This document shows, one piece after another, positions 6,300 to 14,500 of a DNA stretch of 15,668 bases; the stretch's first letter is position 1; each line of letters begins with the position of its first letter. The position numbers and the translations under genes were made by a program. This DNA is from Schlegelella_A sp038241255. GTDB taxonomy: Bacteria > Pseudomonadota > Gammaproteobacteria > Burkholderiales > Burkholderiaceae_C. The stretch spans positions 1 to 15,668 of the forward strand of contig JBBRFW010000081.1 of assembly GCA_038241255.1 (NCBI GenBank), read 5' to 3'. Below the pieces are notes generated by a model, which did not search any database, had not been told where the DNA came from, and saw only the letters and a list, made by a program, of their open reading frames with translations.

Positions 6300-7436
6300 C
6301 TAGTCGACTGCCGCGCCGATCCGATCGGCGACCTGCACCGCCTGCTCGCCGATCGTGCGCAACAGGCCGCCGGGCTGGCGCAAGTCGAAGCCGATGAAAT
6401 AGATGCCGGCAAGCGCGCCCGCGCCGGCGAGCTCGGTCGGCAAGCCGCTGGTGTCGAGCGGCACGGCGACGCCGGGAAAGAGCGCGTCGATTCCGGCCCG
6501 GTAGCCGGTGGCGAGGACGACGACGTCGAAGCTCGCGCTGCGTCCGTCGCTGAACTCGGCACCGCCGGCGACGAGCCGGCGCAGCCCCGGGAAGACGGCG
6601 ATCTCGCCCGACCTGATGCGCGCGAGCGTGCCGACGTCGATGACCGGCGTGCGGCCGTGCTCGCGCAGCTGGCGCAGCGGCGAGATGGGCGAGCGCTGCA
6701 GGCCATAGCGGCCGAGGTCGCCGACGGTGACGTCGCAGAGGAAGCTGGCGATGCGGTCGCCGAGGGCCTTCGGCAGGCGCGCCAGGAGCATCGAGGTCCG
6801 CTGCGTCGGCCGGCCGAGGACGTCGCGATAGACGATGTTGACGGGCGAGCGCACCGACAGCGCGACGGCGACGCCGTGCTCGGCGAGGTCGAGCGAGATC
6901 TCGGCGCCGGTGTTGCCCATGCCGACGACTAGAACGCGCCTGCCGGCGAACGGCGCCGCGTCGCGATAGTCGCGGCTGTGCACGAACCGGCCGACTCCCG
7001 CGAACGCGTCGCGGCCCTCGATCGCCGGCGTGAACGGATGGTTGTTCGCGCCGGTGCTGACGACGACCGCGTTCGACTCGAAGGCGCGGCCCGAACGCGT
7101 CGTCGTGCGCCAGCCGCCGCCTTCGGCGCGGACGATCGCTGTCGCCTCCTCGCCGAAGCACGGCTCGATCGCGGCACGCTCCGCATAAGCGGCGAGGTAG
7201 TCGACGACACCGCGACGCGGCACGTAGCGCGGCAGGTCGGCGGGGAACGGCATGCCGGGCAGCGCCGACAGCGTCTTGATGGTGTGCAGGTGCAGCCGCT
7301 CGTAGTGGTTGCGCCAAGACGCGCCGACCTGCCTCGACTTTTCGATGACGACGGCTCGACGTCCCTTCTCCTTCAGCGTCGCCGCAACCGCCAGCCCGGC
7401 CGGCCCGGCGCCGATTACCAGAATGTCGGTGTCCAT
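6300..7436 (-). CDS. FAD/NADPH-dependent flavin monooxygenase-like oxidoreductase (YUCCA/FMO type)
   Basis: A 378-residue soluble flavoenzyme. An N-terminal FAD-binding Rossmann motif GAGPAG (9-14) follows VIG, and an acidic residue ends the second strand (VVIEKS). W41 follows VGAS, as in the GGxW region of FMOs. The NADPH-binding Rossmann motif is VGMGNTGAE (171-179). An FMO-fingerprint-like FAGVGRFVH (145-153) has two extra residues compared with FxGxxxH. The ATGY motif (309-312) and the stretch around GRTPVIDVGTLARI (261-274) match the YUCCA/bacterial FMO-like branch. Such enzymes oxygenate carbon, nitrogen or sulfur in small molecules. The ATG at 7434-7436 has GGGAG seven nt upstream. The gene is 55 bp downstream of a methyltransferase gene and upstream of the coiled-coil gene, which suggests that the first two modify the same small molecule. 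The substrate cannot be told from sequence. Confidence 0.85.
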   Translation of the reverse strand: MDTDILVIGAGPAGLAVAATLKEKGRRAVVIEKSRQVGASWRNHYERLHLHTIKTLSALPGMPFPADLPRYVPRRGVVDYLAAYAERAAIEPCFGEEATAIVRAEGGGWRTTTRSGRAFESNAVVVSTGANNHPFTPAIEGRDAFAGVGRFVHSRDYRDAAPFAGRRVLVVGMGNTGAEISLDLAEHGVAVALSVRSPVNIVYRDVLGRPTQRTSMLLARLPKALGDRIASFLCDVTVGDLGRYGLQRSPISPLRQLREHGRTPVIDVGTLARIRSGEIAVFPGLRRLVAGGAEFSDGRSASFDVVVLATGYRAGIDALFPGVAVPLDTSGLPTELAGAGALAGIYFIGFDLRQPGGLLRTIGEQAVQVADRIGAAVD

Positions 7437-7491
7437 GCGCGCCTGCTCCCGCGCGCAAGGATAGTCGGCACCGCCGCCGCGGCGCGGCGGC

Positions 7492-8547
7492 TCAGGGCCG
7501 GGCTTCGAAGACGAGGTTGAACGGGGTCTCGGCGGCGCGACGGAAGCGCGCGAAGCCGCCCTCGCCCACGACGCCGTTTAAGCGTTTCTCGCCGGCCTGC
7601 GCGCCGAGGCAGCGGCCGACCTCCTGGGCGCGCGAGGCCGGCGTGCAGATGAACGTCGACGCGGCATAGAAGATGCGGCCCACCGGGTTCAGGTTGTCCT
7701 CGAGGCGATCGTTGGCGAACGGCTCGACGATCATCCAGGTGCCGTCTTCGCGCAACGTCGAGCGCACGTGCGCCGCAGCGCCGGCGGGATCGCCCATGTC
7801 GTGCAGGCAATCGAACATCGTCACCAGGTCGTACGGGCCGCCGGCGTAGTCCTTGGCGCTTGCCGCCTCGAAGCGCACCCGATCGGCGACGCCGGCCTTC
7901 TCCGCGGCGGCGCGCGCGTGCGCGATCGAAGGCTGGTGGTAGTCGAAGCCAACGAAGGTCGATGCCGGGTACGCCTCGGCCATGATCAGCGTCGAGGCGC
8001 CATGGCCGCAGCCGACGTCGGCGACGCGCGCGCCGGCCTGCAGGCGGTTTTCCATGCCGTCAAGCGCAGGGATCCAGCTCGAGACCAGGTTCGCCGCATA
8101 GCCCGGACGGAAGAAGCGCTCGGTGCCATGGAACAGCGAGACGTCGTGCTCGTGCCAGCCCAGGCCGAGGCCGGTGCGAAACGCCTGCGCCATCTTGGGA
8201 ATGGCCTTGAACTGCGCCACGGCGATCTGGAACGCGCCGGGGATGAACGCCGGACTGCCTTCGACGGCGAGCGCGAACGCCTGCTCCTCGCTCATGCTGA
8301 AGGTGTCGCTCTCGGCGTCGTACTGGACGTAGCCGCTCGCCGCCTGGCACGAGAGCCACTCGCGCAGGTACCGCGCGTCGGTCTCCGTGCGCCGGGCGAG
8401 CGCCTCGGCGCTCTGCGGCTTGTCGGCCAGTGCCTTGTACAGGCCCAGCTGGTCGCCGACGACGACCGTGGCCGCGTGCATGACGGCGCCCAGGTCGCCA
8501 ACGAATCGGCCCATGAATTCGTTCAGCTTCGCTTCGTTGATGGCCAT
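7492..8547 (-). CDS. Class I SAM-dependent methyltransferase (Rv2258c-like) with N-terminal winged-helix domain
   Basis: A 351-residue enzyme. Residues about 20-95 look like the winged-helix dimerisation domain of small-molecule O-methyltransferases and Rv2258c-type proteins (HAATVVVGDQLGLYKALAD, ARYLREWLSCQAASGY). The Rossmann-fold methyltransferase domain starts at about 170: motif I VADVGCGHGAS (175-185), acidic residue FD at 201-202 in motif II, YDLVTMFDCLHDM (239-251) with His249, and motif III near 266-275 (REDGTWMIVE). It should methylate a small molecule using S-adenosylmethionine in the cytoplasm. The frame is open 122 codons further upstream, but that extension is Arg/Ala/Pro-rich and looks non-coding; the ATG at 8545-8547 has GGGAGA five nt upstream. 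It is divergent from the DUF1566 gene with 166 bp between and heads the set methyltransferase-FMO-coiled coil. Confidence 0.87.
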   Translation of the reverse strand: MAINEAKLNEFMGRFVGDLGAVMHAATVVVGDQLGLYKALADKPQSAEALARRTETDARYLREWLSCQAASGYVQYDAESDTFSMSEEQAFALAVEGSPAFIPGAFQIAVAQFKAIPKMAQAFRTGLGLGWHEHDVSLFHGTERFFRPGYAANLVSSWIPALDGMENRLQAGARVADVGCGHGASTLIMAEAYPASTFVGFDYHQPSIAHARAAAEKAGVADRVRFEAASAKDYAGGPYDLVTMFDCLHDMGDPAGAAAHVRSTLREDGTWMIVEPFANDRLEDNLNPVGRIFYAASTFICTPASRAQEVGRCLGAQAGEKRLNGVVGEGGFARFRRAAETPFNLVFEARP

Positions 8548-8652
8548 GGCGTTCTCCCGGCGTGTTCGCGCCGCCGAGCATGCTCCTCCTGCCGCGCCGG
8601 GTCCATCCGCAATCCGACGTACGAATCGGCAAGCGCGGCGACGCTTCATTTC

Positions 8653-8658
8653 TATAAT
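8653..8658 (+). promoter_or_regulatory. Probable -10 box (TATAAT) of the DUF1566/SPFH transcription unit
   Basis: A perfect TATAAT stands in otherwise GC-rich sequence 55 bp before the DUF1566 start. No clear -35 hexamer sits 16-18 nt upstream (that spot reads roughly CAAGCG) and there is no TGn extension, so an activator may be needed. Transcription would start near 8665. The leader then contains a short hairpin, CGGAG-ccc-CTCCG (8671-8683), and the ribosome binding site GGGAG (8704-8708). Confidence 0.5.
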
Positions 8659-8713
8659 CCCCGAGCCTTGCGGAGCCCCTCCGGCGCCGACCCTGACCCC
8701 CTCGGGAGATCTC

Positions 8714-9211
8714 ATGACATTGCCACGTGCGGTCGCCTTCGCTCCTCGCCTCGCCGCGCTCGCCCTGCTCGCGTTGGCGGCTGGTGGCGCTTGCGCCCAG
8801 GGCCGATTCGCGGTGTCCGCCGATGGCCAGGAGGTCACCGACTCGACCACCCGGCTCACCTGGCGCCGCTGCGCCCAGGGCCTGCGCTGGGACGGCAAGG
8901 CGTGCAGCGGCAAGCTGATGAAGTTCAGCTACGCGGCCGCCAAGAAGGAGGCCGCCGGCCAGGGCGACGGCAAGGGCTGGCGCATCCCCGTGCGCGACGA
9001 ACTGATCGCGCTCGTCGACATGGATCAGAAGAAGAAGCCCCACATCGACCCGCGCGCGTTCCCGCAGACGCCGGCCCTGTCCTTCTGGGCCGCGCGCGCC
9101 GGCAGCACCGATGACCTCAACGCCTGGCTGGTGAATTTCTCCAGCGGCAAGGTGCGCGGCAACATCGGCGAAGCCAAGTTCCCGCTCCGCCTCGTGCGGG
9201 GCGGGTCTTGA
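8714..9211 (+). CDS. Secreted DUF1566 (Lcl_C domain) protein
   Basis: A 165-residue protein with a clear Sec signal peptide: hydrophobic core about 10-24 and cleavage after GACA (residue 28). The mature part matches the DUF1566/Legionella collagen-like C-terminal domain: VTDSTTRLTWRRCAQGLRW (41-59), FSYAAAKKEA (71-80), GWRIPVRDELIALVD (88-102), and a final FPLRLVRGG. Cys53 and Cys64 could form a disulfide, since the protein is exported. In other bacteria this domain is found in surface and adhesion-related proteins and is often duplicated; here it stands alone. The ATG at 8714 has GGGAG five nt upstream. It is the first gene of a two-gene plus-strand unit, with the SPFH gene starting 25 bp after its stop. 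The precise role is unknown. Confidence 0.85.
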   Translation: MTLPRAVAFAPRLAALALLALAAGGACAQGRFAVSADGQEVTDSTTRLTWRRCAQGLRWDGKACSGKLMKFSYAAAKKEAAGQGDGKGWRIPVRDELIALVDMDQKKKPHIDPRAFPQTPALSFWAARAGSTDDLNAWLVNFSSGKVRGNIGEAKFPLRLVRGGS

Positions 9212-9236
9212 CCCCCGGGCGCGCCGGGCCGCCCCG

Positions 9237-10166
9237 ATGAGCGAGTCGACGCGGGATCTCGTTACCGCCGGCGACGGCCGCTTCGGTCGGCTTCCGATCC
9301 GCTGGATCGTCGGCGCGGTCGTGGCGCTTGTCGTGCTCGCGATGATCTGGCCGTTCTATTCGGTGCCCACCGGCAGCCGCGGCGTCGTGACCCAGTTTGG
9401 CAGGATCGTCGGCATCGAGAACGAAGGTCTGGCCGTCCTGCCGCCGTGGCAGAAGCTCTCGAATTTCAGCATCCGTGCCGAGACCGCGAACATCGAGAAT
9501 GCCGAAGGTAGCACCAGCGACACCCAGCCGGTGAAGGTCAGCCTGACCGTCCGCTACAGCATCGCCACCGACCGCGTCGCCGAGGTCTTCGAGAAGTACT
9601 CGCACGACGGCAATCTGGCGTCGTATGTGCAGACGGCGACGCAGGAGATCTTCAAGGCCGTGACGGCCAAGTACACGGCGCCCGACCTGATCGCCCAGCG
9701 CTCGAAGGTGTCGAACGACATCTACGCGGCGCTGCGAGAAAAGCTGTCGCTCTATGGCGCTCAGGTCATCAACATCGACATGCGCAACTTCGCCTTCTCC
9801 GATTCGTATATGCACGCGATCAACGAGAAGGTGACTCAGGAGCAGCTTCGCCTCGGCGCCGAGAACAAGCTGAAGACGGTTGAGGCGGAGCAGAAGCAGA
9901 AGGTTGCGATCGCCGAGGCCGAAGCCAGCGCCCTTCGGGCCAAGGCCGACGGCGAGGCGTATGCCAACCTCAAGGTCGCGACCGCGCAGGCCGACGCCCT
10001 CAAGATCCAGAATGCCGCGCTGGCGCAGAACAAGGATGTCCTCGAGCTGCGCCGGATCGAGGTGGCGATGACGCAGGCCAAGGCCTGGAACGGCGTCCTG
10101 CCGGTCAACGTCTACGGCAGCGCTCCGATCCCGTTCATCAACCTGACGCCGCCGGTCGCCAAGTAG
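9237..10166 (+). CDS. Membrane-anchored SPFH/Band 7 (prohibitin-like) protein
   Basis: A 309-residue protein. Residues about 21-42 form a single membrane helix (IRWIVGAVVALVVLAMIW), followed directly by the SPFH start VPTGSRGVVTQFGRI. The SPFH domain runs to about residue 195 (VKVSLTVRYSI, YVQTATQEIFKAVTAKYTAPDL, INIDMRNFAFSDSY). A long Ala/Glu/Lys-rich coiled coil at about 200-270 then supports ring-like oligomers, and a short C-terminal tail ends in INLTPPVAK. The sequence is nearer to prohibitin/HflC than to flotillin. Such proteins scaffold membrane microdomains or control membrane proteases such as FtsH. No hflK, ftsH or nfeD partner is present; it follows the DUF1566 gene by 25 bp. The ribosome binding site is poor, so translation may depend on the upstream gene. 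It converges with the cyclase gene, with 15 bp between the stop codons. Confidence 0.88.
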   Translation: MSESTRDLVTAGDGRFGRLPIRWIVGAVVALVVLAMIWPFYSVPTGSRGVVTQFGRIVGIENEGLAVLPPWQKLSNFSIRAETANIENAEGSTSDTQPVKVSLTVRYSIATDRVAEVFEKYSHDGNLASYVQTATQEIFKAVTAKYTAPDLIAQRSKVSNDIYAALREKLSLYGAQVINIDMRNFAFSDSYMHAINEKVTQEQLRLGAENKLKTVEAEQKQKVAIAEAEASALRAKADGEAYANLKVATAQADALKIQNAALAQNKDVLELRRIEVAMTQAKAWNGVLPVNVYGSAPIPFINLTPPVAK

Positions 10167-10170
10167 GACT

Positions 10171-10192
10171 CGGGCAACGCGCTAAGTGCCCG
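10171..10192. terminator. Possible weak bidirectional terminator hairpin between convergent genes
   Basis: An inverted repeat CGGGCA (10171-10176)...TGCCCG (10187-10192) with a 10-nt loop lies across the 15-bp gap of the convergent SPFH and cyclase genes. There is no T-run on either side, so termination activity is uncertain. The position between two convergent stops is what makes it worth listing. Confidence 0.3.
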
Positions 10193-11252
10193 CTGCCTCG
10201 GCTGGCGGCGTGCCGCACGGCACGGCGAAGACCTCGACCGGTAGTGCCTTGCCGCGAAACGCCACCGGCCCGAGCCGCTCGGTGCCGATCCGGTCACCGA
10301 GCTCGACGCAGGTCTCTGCGTCGATCAGGATCGCCCGCAGCGCCACCTTGGTGTGCGCCTCCAGCCGCGCCGCCAGGTTGACGGTGTCGCCGATGCAGGT
10401 GTAGGTGGCGCGCGCCTGCGTACCGGTGTAGCCGGCGACCATCTCGCCCGTCGCAATGCCGATGCCGATCCGGATCGGCGCCCGGCCCGCCTCCTCGCGT
10501 TCCTTGCCGAGCAGCTCGATCAACTCGACCATCTCGAGGGCGGCGCGCACCGCCGCGGCGGCGTGATCGGCGAGCGGCAGCGGCGCGCCGAAGATCGCCA
10601 TCAGGCCGTCGCCGATCATCTGGTTGACGACGCCGCCCTGGCCGCTGATGGCATCGAACATCAGGGTGTAGAACGTGTTGAGCAACTCGATCGTCTCATC
10701 GGGCGGCTGCGATTCCACCAGCGCCGTGAAGTCGCGGATGTCGCAGAACATGACCGAGCCGCGCACGCGGCGGCCGGCGAGGGCGAATCCGGACTGCTGA
10801 AGGTCCTGCGCGACCTCCGAGGTCGCGAAGCGCCGCACCAACTCCTTCTGCTGGTCGCGCAGACGCTTCTTCTCGAGGCAGGCGCCGATGCGCGCCTTCA
10901 GCAGCACGGCATTGACTGGCTTCGAGAGGTAGTCTTCGGCGCCGAGCTCGATGCAGCGCACGACATTGCCCAACCCCTCGAGCGACGAGGTGACGATGAC
11001 GGGCAGGTCACGAAGGGTGAGATCGACGGCGAGCTGCTCGAGCACCTGGAAGCCGTCCATCTCCGGCATTTCCATGTCGAGCAGGACGAGGTCGAAGGGA
11101 CCGGCACGCAGCATTTCGAGCGCGATCCGCCCGTTCGCCGCCGACTGGACAGTGTGCCCCTGCAGCTCGAGGTTTCTCGTCATCAGGAGACGGTTGACCT
11201 TGTTGTCGTCGGCGACGAGCAGGCGCGCCGGAGCGTAGCGCAGGTCAGGCAT
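10182..11252 (-). CDS. Response regulator fused to a class III adenylate/guanylate cyclase
   Basis: A 356-residue two-domain protein. The N-terminal receiver domain (about 10-128) has acidic D15/D16, phosphoacceptor D59 in LLDMEMPEMDG, a Ser/Thr switch at VTSS (87-90) and K111 in SKP. A short helical linker follows. The class III cyclase domain covers about 160-345: metal ligands D171 (FCDIRDFT) and D215 (MIGDGLMAIFG), and transition-state residues N292 and R296 in GDTVNLAARLE. The lysine that usually reads adenine (N-K-x-x-G-D) is Gln211 here, paired with Thr285, so the nucleotide made (cAMP or cGMP) is uncertain. The ATG at 11250-11252 has GGAG seven nt upstream and overlaps the HPt stop by 8 nt, which implies translational coupling. 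It is the likely output of the HK-HPt phosphorelay: phosphorylation at D59 should control cyclase activity. The frame stays open 69 codons upstream, but that part is Arg/Ser-rich shadow. Confidence 0.9.
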   Translation of the reverse strand: MPDLRYAPARLLVADDNKVNRLLMTRNLELQGHTVQSAANGRIALEMLRAGPFDLVLLDMEMPEMDGFQVLEQLAVDLTLRDLPVIVTSSLEGLGNVVRCIELGAEDYLSKPVNAVLLKARIGACLEKKRLRDQQKELVRRFATSEVAQDLQQSGFALAGRRVRGSVMFCDIRDFTALVESQPPDETIELLNTFYTLMFDAISGQGGVVNQMIGDGLMAIFGAPLPLADHAAAAVRAALEMVELIELLGKEREEAGRAPIRIGIGIATGEMVAGYTGTQARATYTCIGDTVNLAARLEAHTKVALRAILIDAETCVELGDRIGTERLGPVAFRGKALPVEVFAVPCGTPPAEAAGT

Positions 11253-11586
11253 CGCGCAGCTCCGAAAGCGCGGCGGCGGCGCGCCCGTACTCCTGATCGA
11301 GGCGATCGAGCGCGCCAGGCACCTTTGCGGCGTCGAGCCCACCGAGCTCGAGATCGCGCGCCATCGCGCCAAGAGCGAGCGCGCCGAAGGTGTTCGCGTT
11401 CGACTTGAGCGAGTGCGCGGCGCGGCGGAAGGGCTCGGCCTGGGCGGCGGCGAGCGCACCCTTCAGCTCGGCCAGCATGACCGGCGCCTCCTCGAGAAAG
11501 GTATCGACCAGCTCCCTGACGAAATCGGCGCCGGCGCTGGCCCGCAGCTCGGCGAAGATCGCAGCGTCGATGATCGGTGCGGCCAT
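11245..11586 (-). CDS. Free-standing histidine phosphotransfer (HPt) protein
   Basis: A 113-residue all-helical HPt protein, close to the usual length for the domain. The phosphorylated histidine is His58 in RRAAHSLKSNANTFGA, a typical H-S-L-K-S-N/S motif, preceded by the helix FVRELVDTFLEEAP. It carries phosphate between receiver domains and has no catalytic activity of its own. The ATG at 11584-11586 lies one base after the kinase stop (TGACATG) and the gene end overlaps the start of the cyclase gene by 8 nt. The three genes therefore look translationally coupled, and this protein is the natural bridge from the kinase receivers to the receiver of the cyclase. There is only a weak ribosome binding site, which fits reinitiation after the kinase. 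Confidence 0.92.
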   Translation of the reverse strand: MAAPIIDAAIFAELRASAGADFVRELVDTFLEEAPVMLAELKGALAAAQAEPFRRAAHSLKSNANTFGALALGAMARDLELGGLDAAKVPGALDRLDQEYGRAAAALSELRDA

Positions 11587-11587
11587 G

Positions 11588-14500
11588 TCAGCGGGCGTCG
11601 CGCGCCGGCACGGCGTTCAGCGCCTCGACGAGGCTCTCGACCCGGATCGGCTTCGTCAGGTAATCGTCCATGCCCGCCTCCATGCACATCTCCCGGTCGC
11701 CCTGCATCGCGTTCGCGGTCATCGCGACGATGCGCAGGTCGTCGTGCCCGGCGCCGAGCGCGCGGATGCGGCGCGTCGCGTCGAGGCCGTCGAGCTCGGG
11801 CATCTGCACGTCCATCAGCACGACATCGTAGGCCTGGCGCTCGACCGACTCGACCGCCTCGATGCCGTTGGAGGCCAGATCGGCGCGGTAGCCCATCTGC
11901 TGCAGCAGGCGAAGGGCGAGCTTCTGATTCACGACGTTGTCCTCGGCGAGCAGGATGCGCAGCGGATGGCGCGCCGCCATCCCGGGGTCGAGCTTCGAGG
12001 CGGCGGCCTTCGTCACCTGGGGCCGGGCCACGGCGTCACGCACGAACAGACTCACGAGCGTGTCGAACAGCTGCGACTGGCGCAGCGGCTTGGCGAGGTA
12101 GGCGCTGAACAGCGACTCGACGTCGCCCGCCTCGCGCCGGCCGAGCGAGCTGAAAAGGACGAGCGGCAGGTCCGGCGCGACGAGGCGGGCGCGCCCCGCG
12201 AGCTCGAGACCGTCCATCTCGGGCATGTGCATGTCGAGGATGGCGAGGTCGAAGGCCTCGCGGGACGCGGCGTCGGGCGAGAGCCACGAGAGGGCCTCGG
12301 CCGGCGACCCGGTATCGCGCGCGATCATGCCCCACTTGCCCGCCTGCAGCGACAGGATCTTCCTGTTCGTCGCGTTGTCGTCGACGATCAGCACGCGACG
12401 GCCCTCGAGTTCGGGCTGGGCGCCGGTGTACTCGCGCCGCCGCGCCGTCGGCAGGTCGGCGACCGGCGCCTCGATCGTGAACGAGAACCGCGCGCCCCGG
12501 CCCGGTCCGTCGCTCTCGGCCCACATCCGCCCGCCCATCAACTCGGCCAAGCGCCGGCTGATGGCCAGGCCGAGGCCCGTGCCGCCGTACTTGCGCGTCG
12601 TGCTCGAGTCGGCCTGCGAGAATGACTGGAAGAGACGCGAGAGGCCTTCGGCCGTGAGGCCGATGCCGGTGTCGCGAACGTCGAAGGTCAGCCCGACGCG
12701 ACCCGGCGCGACCGGCGCGCCCGTCACGGTCAGCACGACCTCGCCGGACTCGGTGAATTTCACCGCGTTGGCGAGCAAGTTGAGCAGGATCTGGCGCAGC
12801 CGGGTCAGGTCGGCACTGATCGCGACGGGCACGTCGCCCTCGAACAAATAGGCTGTGTCGAGGTGTTTCTCCGTGGCCCGCACGCTGATCAGGTCGAGCG
12901 CCGACTCGACGCAGTCGCGCAGGTCGAAGGGATGCGACTCGATGTCCATCCGCCCGGCCTCGATCTTCGAGAAGTCGAGGATGTCATTGATGATCGTCAG
13001 CAGCGCATCGCCCGAGTCGCGGATCGTCGCCGCGTAGTCGCGCTGCTCGTCGCTCATCGGCGTGTCGAGGAGCAGGCCGCTCATACCGATCACGGCGTTC
13101 ATTGGCGTGCGGATCTCGTGGCTCATGGTGGCGAGGAACGAACTCTTCGCGTCGTTGGCGGTCTCGGCAGCGGCGCGGGCTTCCTCTGCATCCTTGAACA
13201 GACGCGCGTTCTGGATCGCGATCACCGCCTGGTCGGCGAAGGTGCGCAGCAGCGACTCCTCCTTCGCGGTGAAGACGCCCAACTGGCTTCGCGTCAGCGA
13301 GATCGAACCCAGGCCGCGTTCACCCTGCAAGAGCGGCGCCATGATGAGCGAGTAGTTCAAGCCCGTGCGCTCGGCAGGCGCGCGCAGGGCAGCGGGCACG
13401 TCGGCGCCGTGCAGGACGTCCGGAAAGCTGAGGACACGTCCGGCGCGGATCGCCAGGGCCGTGGCTGACCCGGCCAGCGGGATCGGGTAGATCGAGCGCA
13501 TCTGCTCCATGCCGCGCTGAAGCTCCGTCTGTGGCGAGCCGGACTCGTCGTCCGCGCCGGCGTGGGCGTGGATCGCCTCCAGATGCAGAAGGCCGTCCTC
13601 GCCGACGAGCAGGATCACCGAGCCGTCGACGTTGAAAAGGCGCGCGCAACTGTCGAGGATGGTGTCGAACACCGGCTGCGTGTCAGCCACCGAATTGCTG
13701 ATGGCGCGCAGCACTTCGGCCGAGGCGGTCTGCTGCTCGAGCGCCTCCTCCGTCTCGTTGAACATCCGCGCGTTCTCGATAGCGATCACCGCCTGGTCGG
13801 CAAAGGTGCGCAACAGCGCCAGCTCCTTGACGCTGAAAGCCTGCATCGTCGTGCGCCCGACCAGGATCGAGCCGATCGCCCGGCCGTCCCACATCATCGG
13901 CGCGAGCGCCAACGAGTAGTTCTTGCCGAACTGCACGGCGAGGCGCCGCAGCCCCTCGGGCACCTGCGGGTCGTTCAGCGCATCGGCGAAAGTGACCATG
14001 CGGCGCTCGCGAATCGCGATCTCGGTGGCGGTGCCTGCGAGCGGCACCGGAAAGGCCGCTCGAGCCTTATCGACCTGCTCCGGATCCTGCCCGCGCACCG
14101 CGCCGAGCTGCAGTATGTGGTCGTCTTCGACCCGGAACACGAACAGCAGGTCGCCGTCGAACAGGCGATCGCAGCTCTCGAGGATCTTCTCGAACACCGG
14201 TGTCGCGTTGGAGACCGACGCGCTGATCGCCTGCAGCACTTCGGAAGTGGCGGTTTGCTGCTCGAGCGCTTCCCTGGTCTCGTTGAAGAGACGCACGTTC
14301 TCGATCGCGATCACGGCCTGGTCGGCGAAGGTCTGCAGTAGGTCGACCTGGTGCGGTGCGAACGGCCCCGGATCGATTCGGGTGACGCTGATCATGCCGA
14401 TCGTCGCCGTGTCGCGAAACAGCGGGCAGAACATCATGCTCCGGTAACCGCGGGCACGGGCGAGGTCGCGCATGCGCTCCGGCACGCCGACCCCGGCTTC

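Noticed and set aside
8660..8706. CCCGAG (8660-8665) pairing with CTCGGG (8701-8706) over the DUF1566 ribosome binding site, as an RNA switch
   Set aside because: With TATAAT at 8653-8658 the transcript should start near 8665, so the left arm would not be in the RNA.
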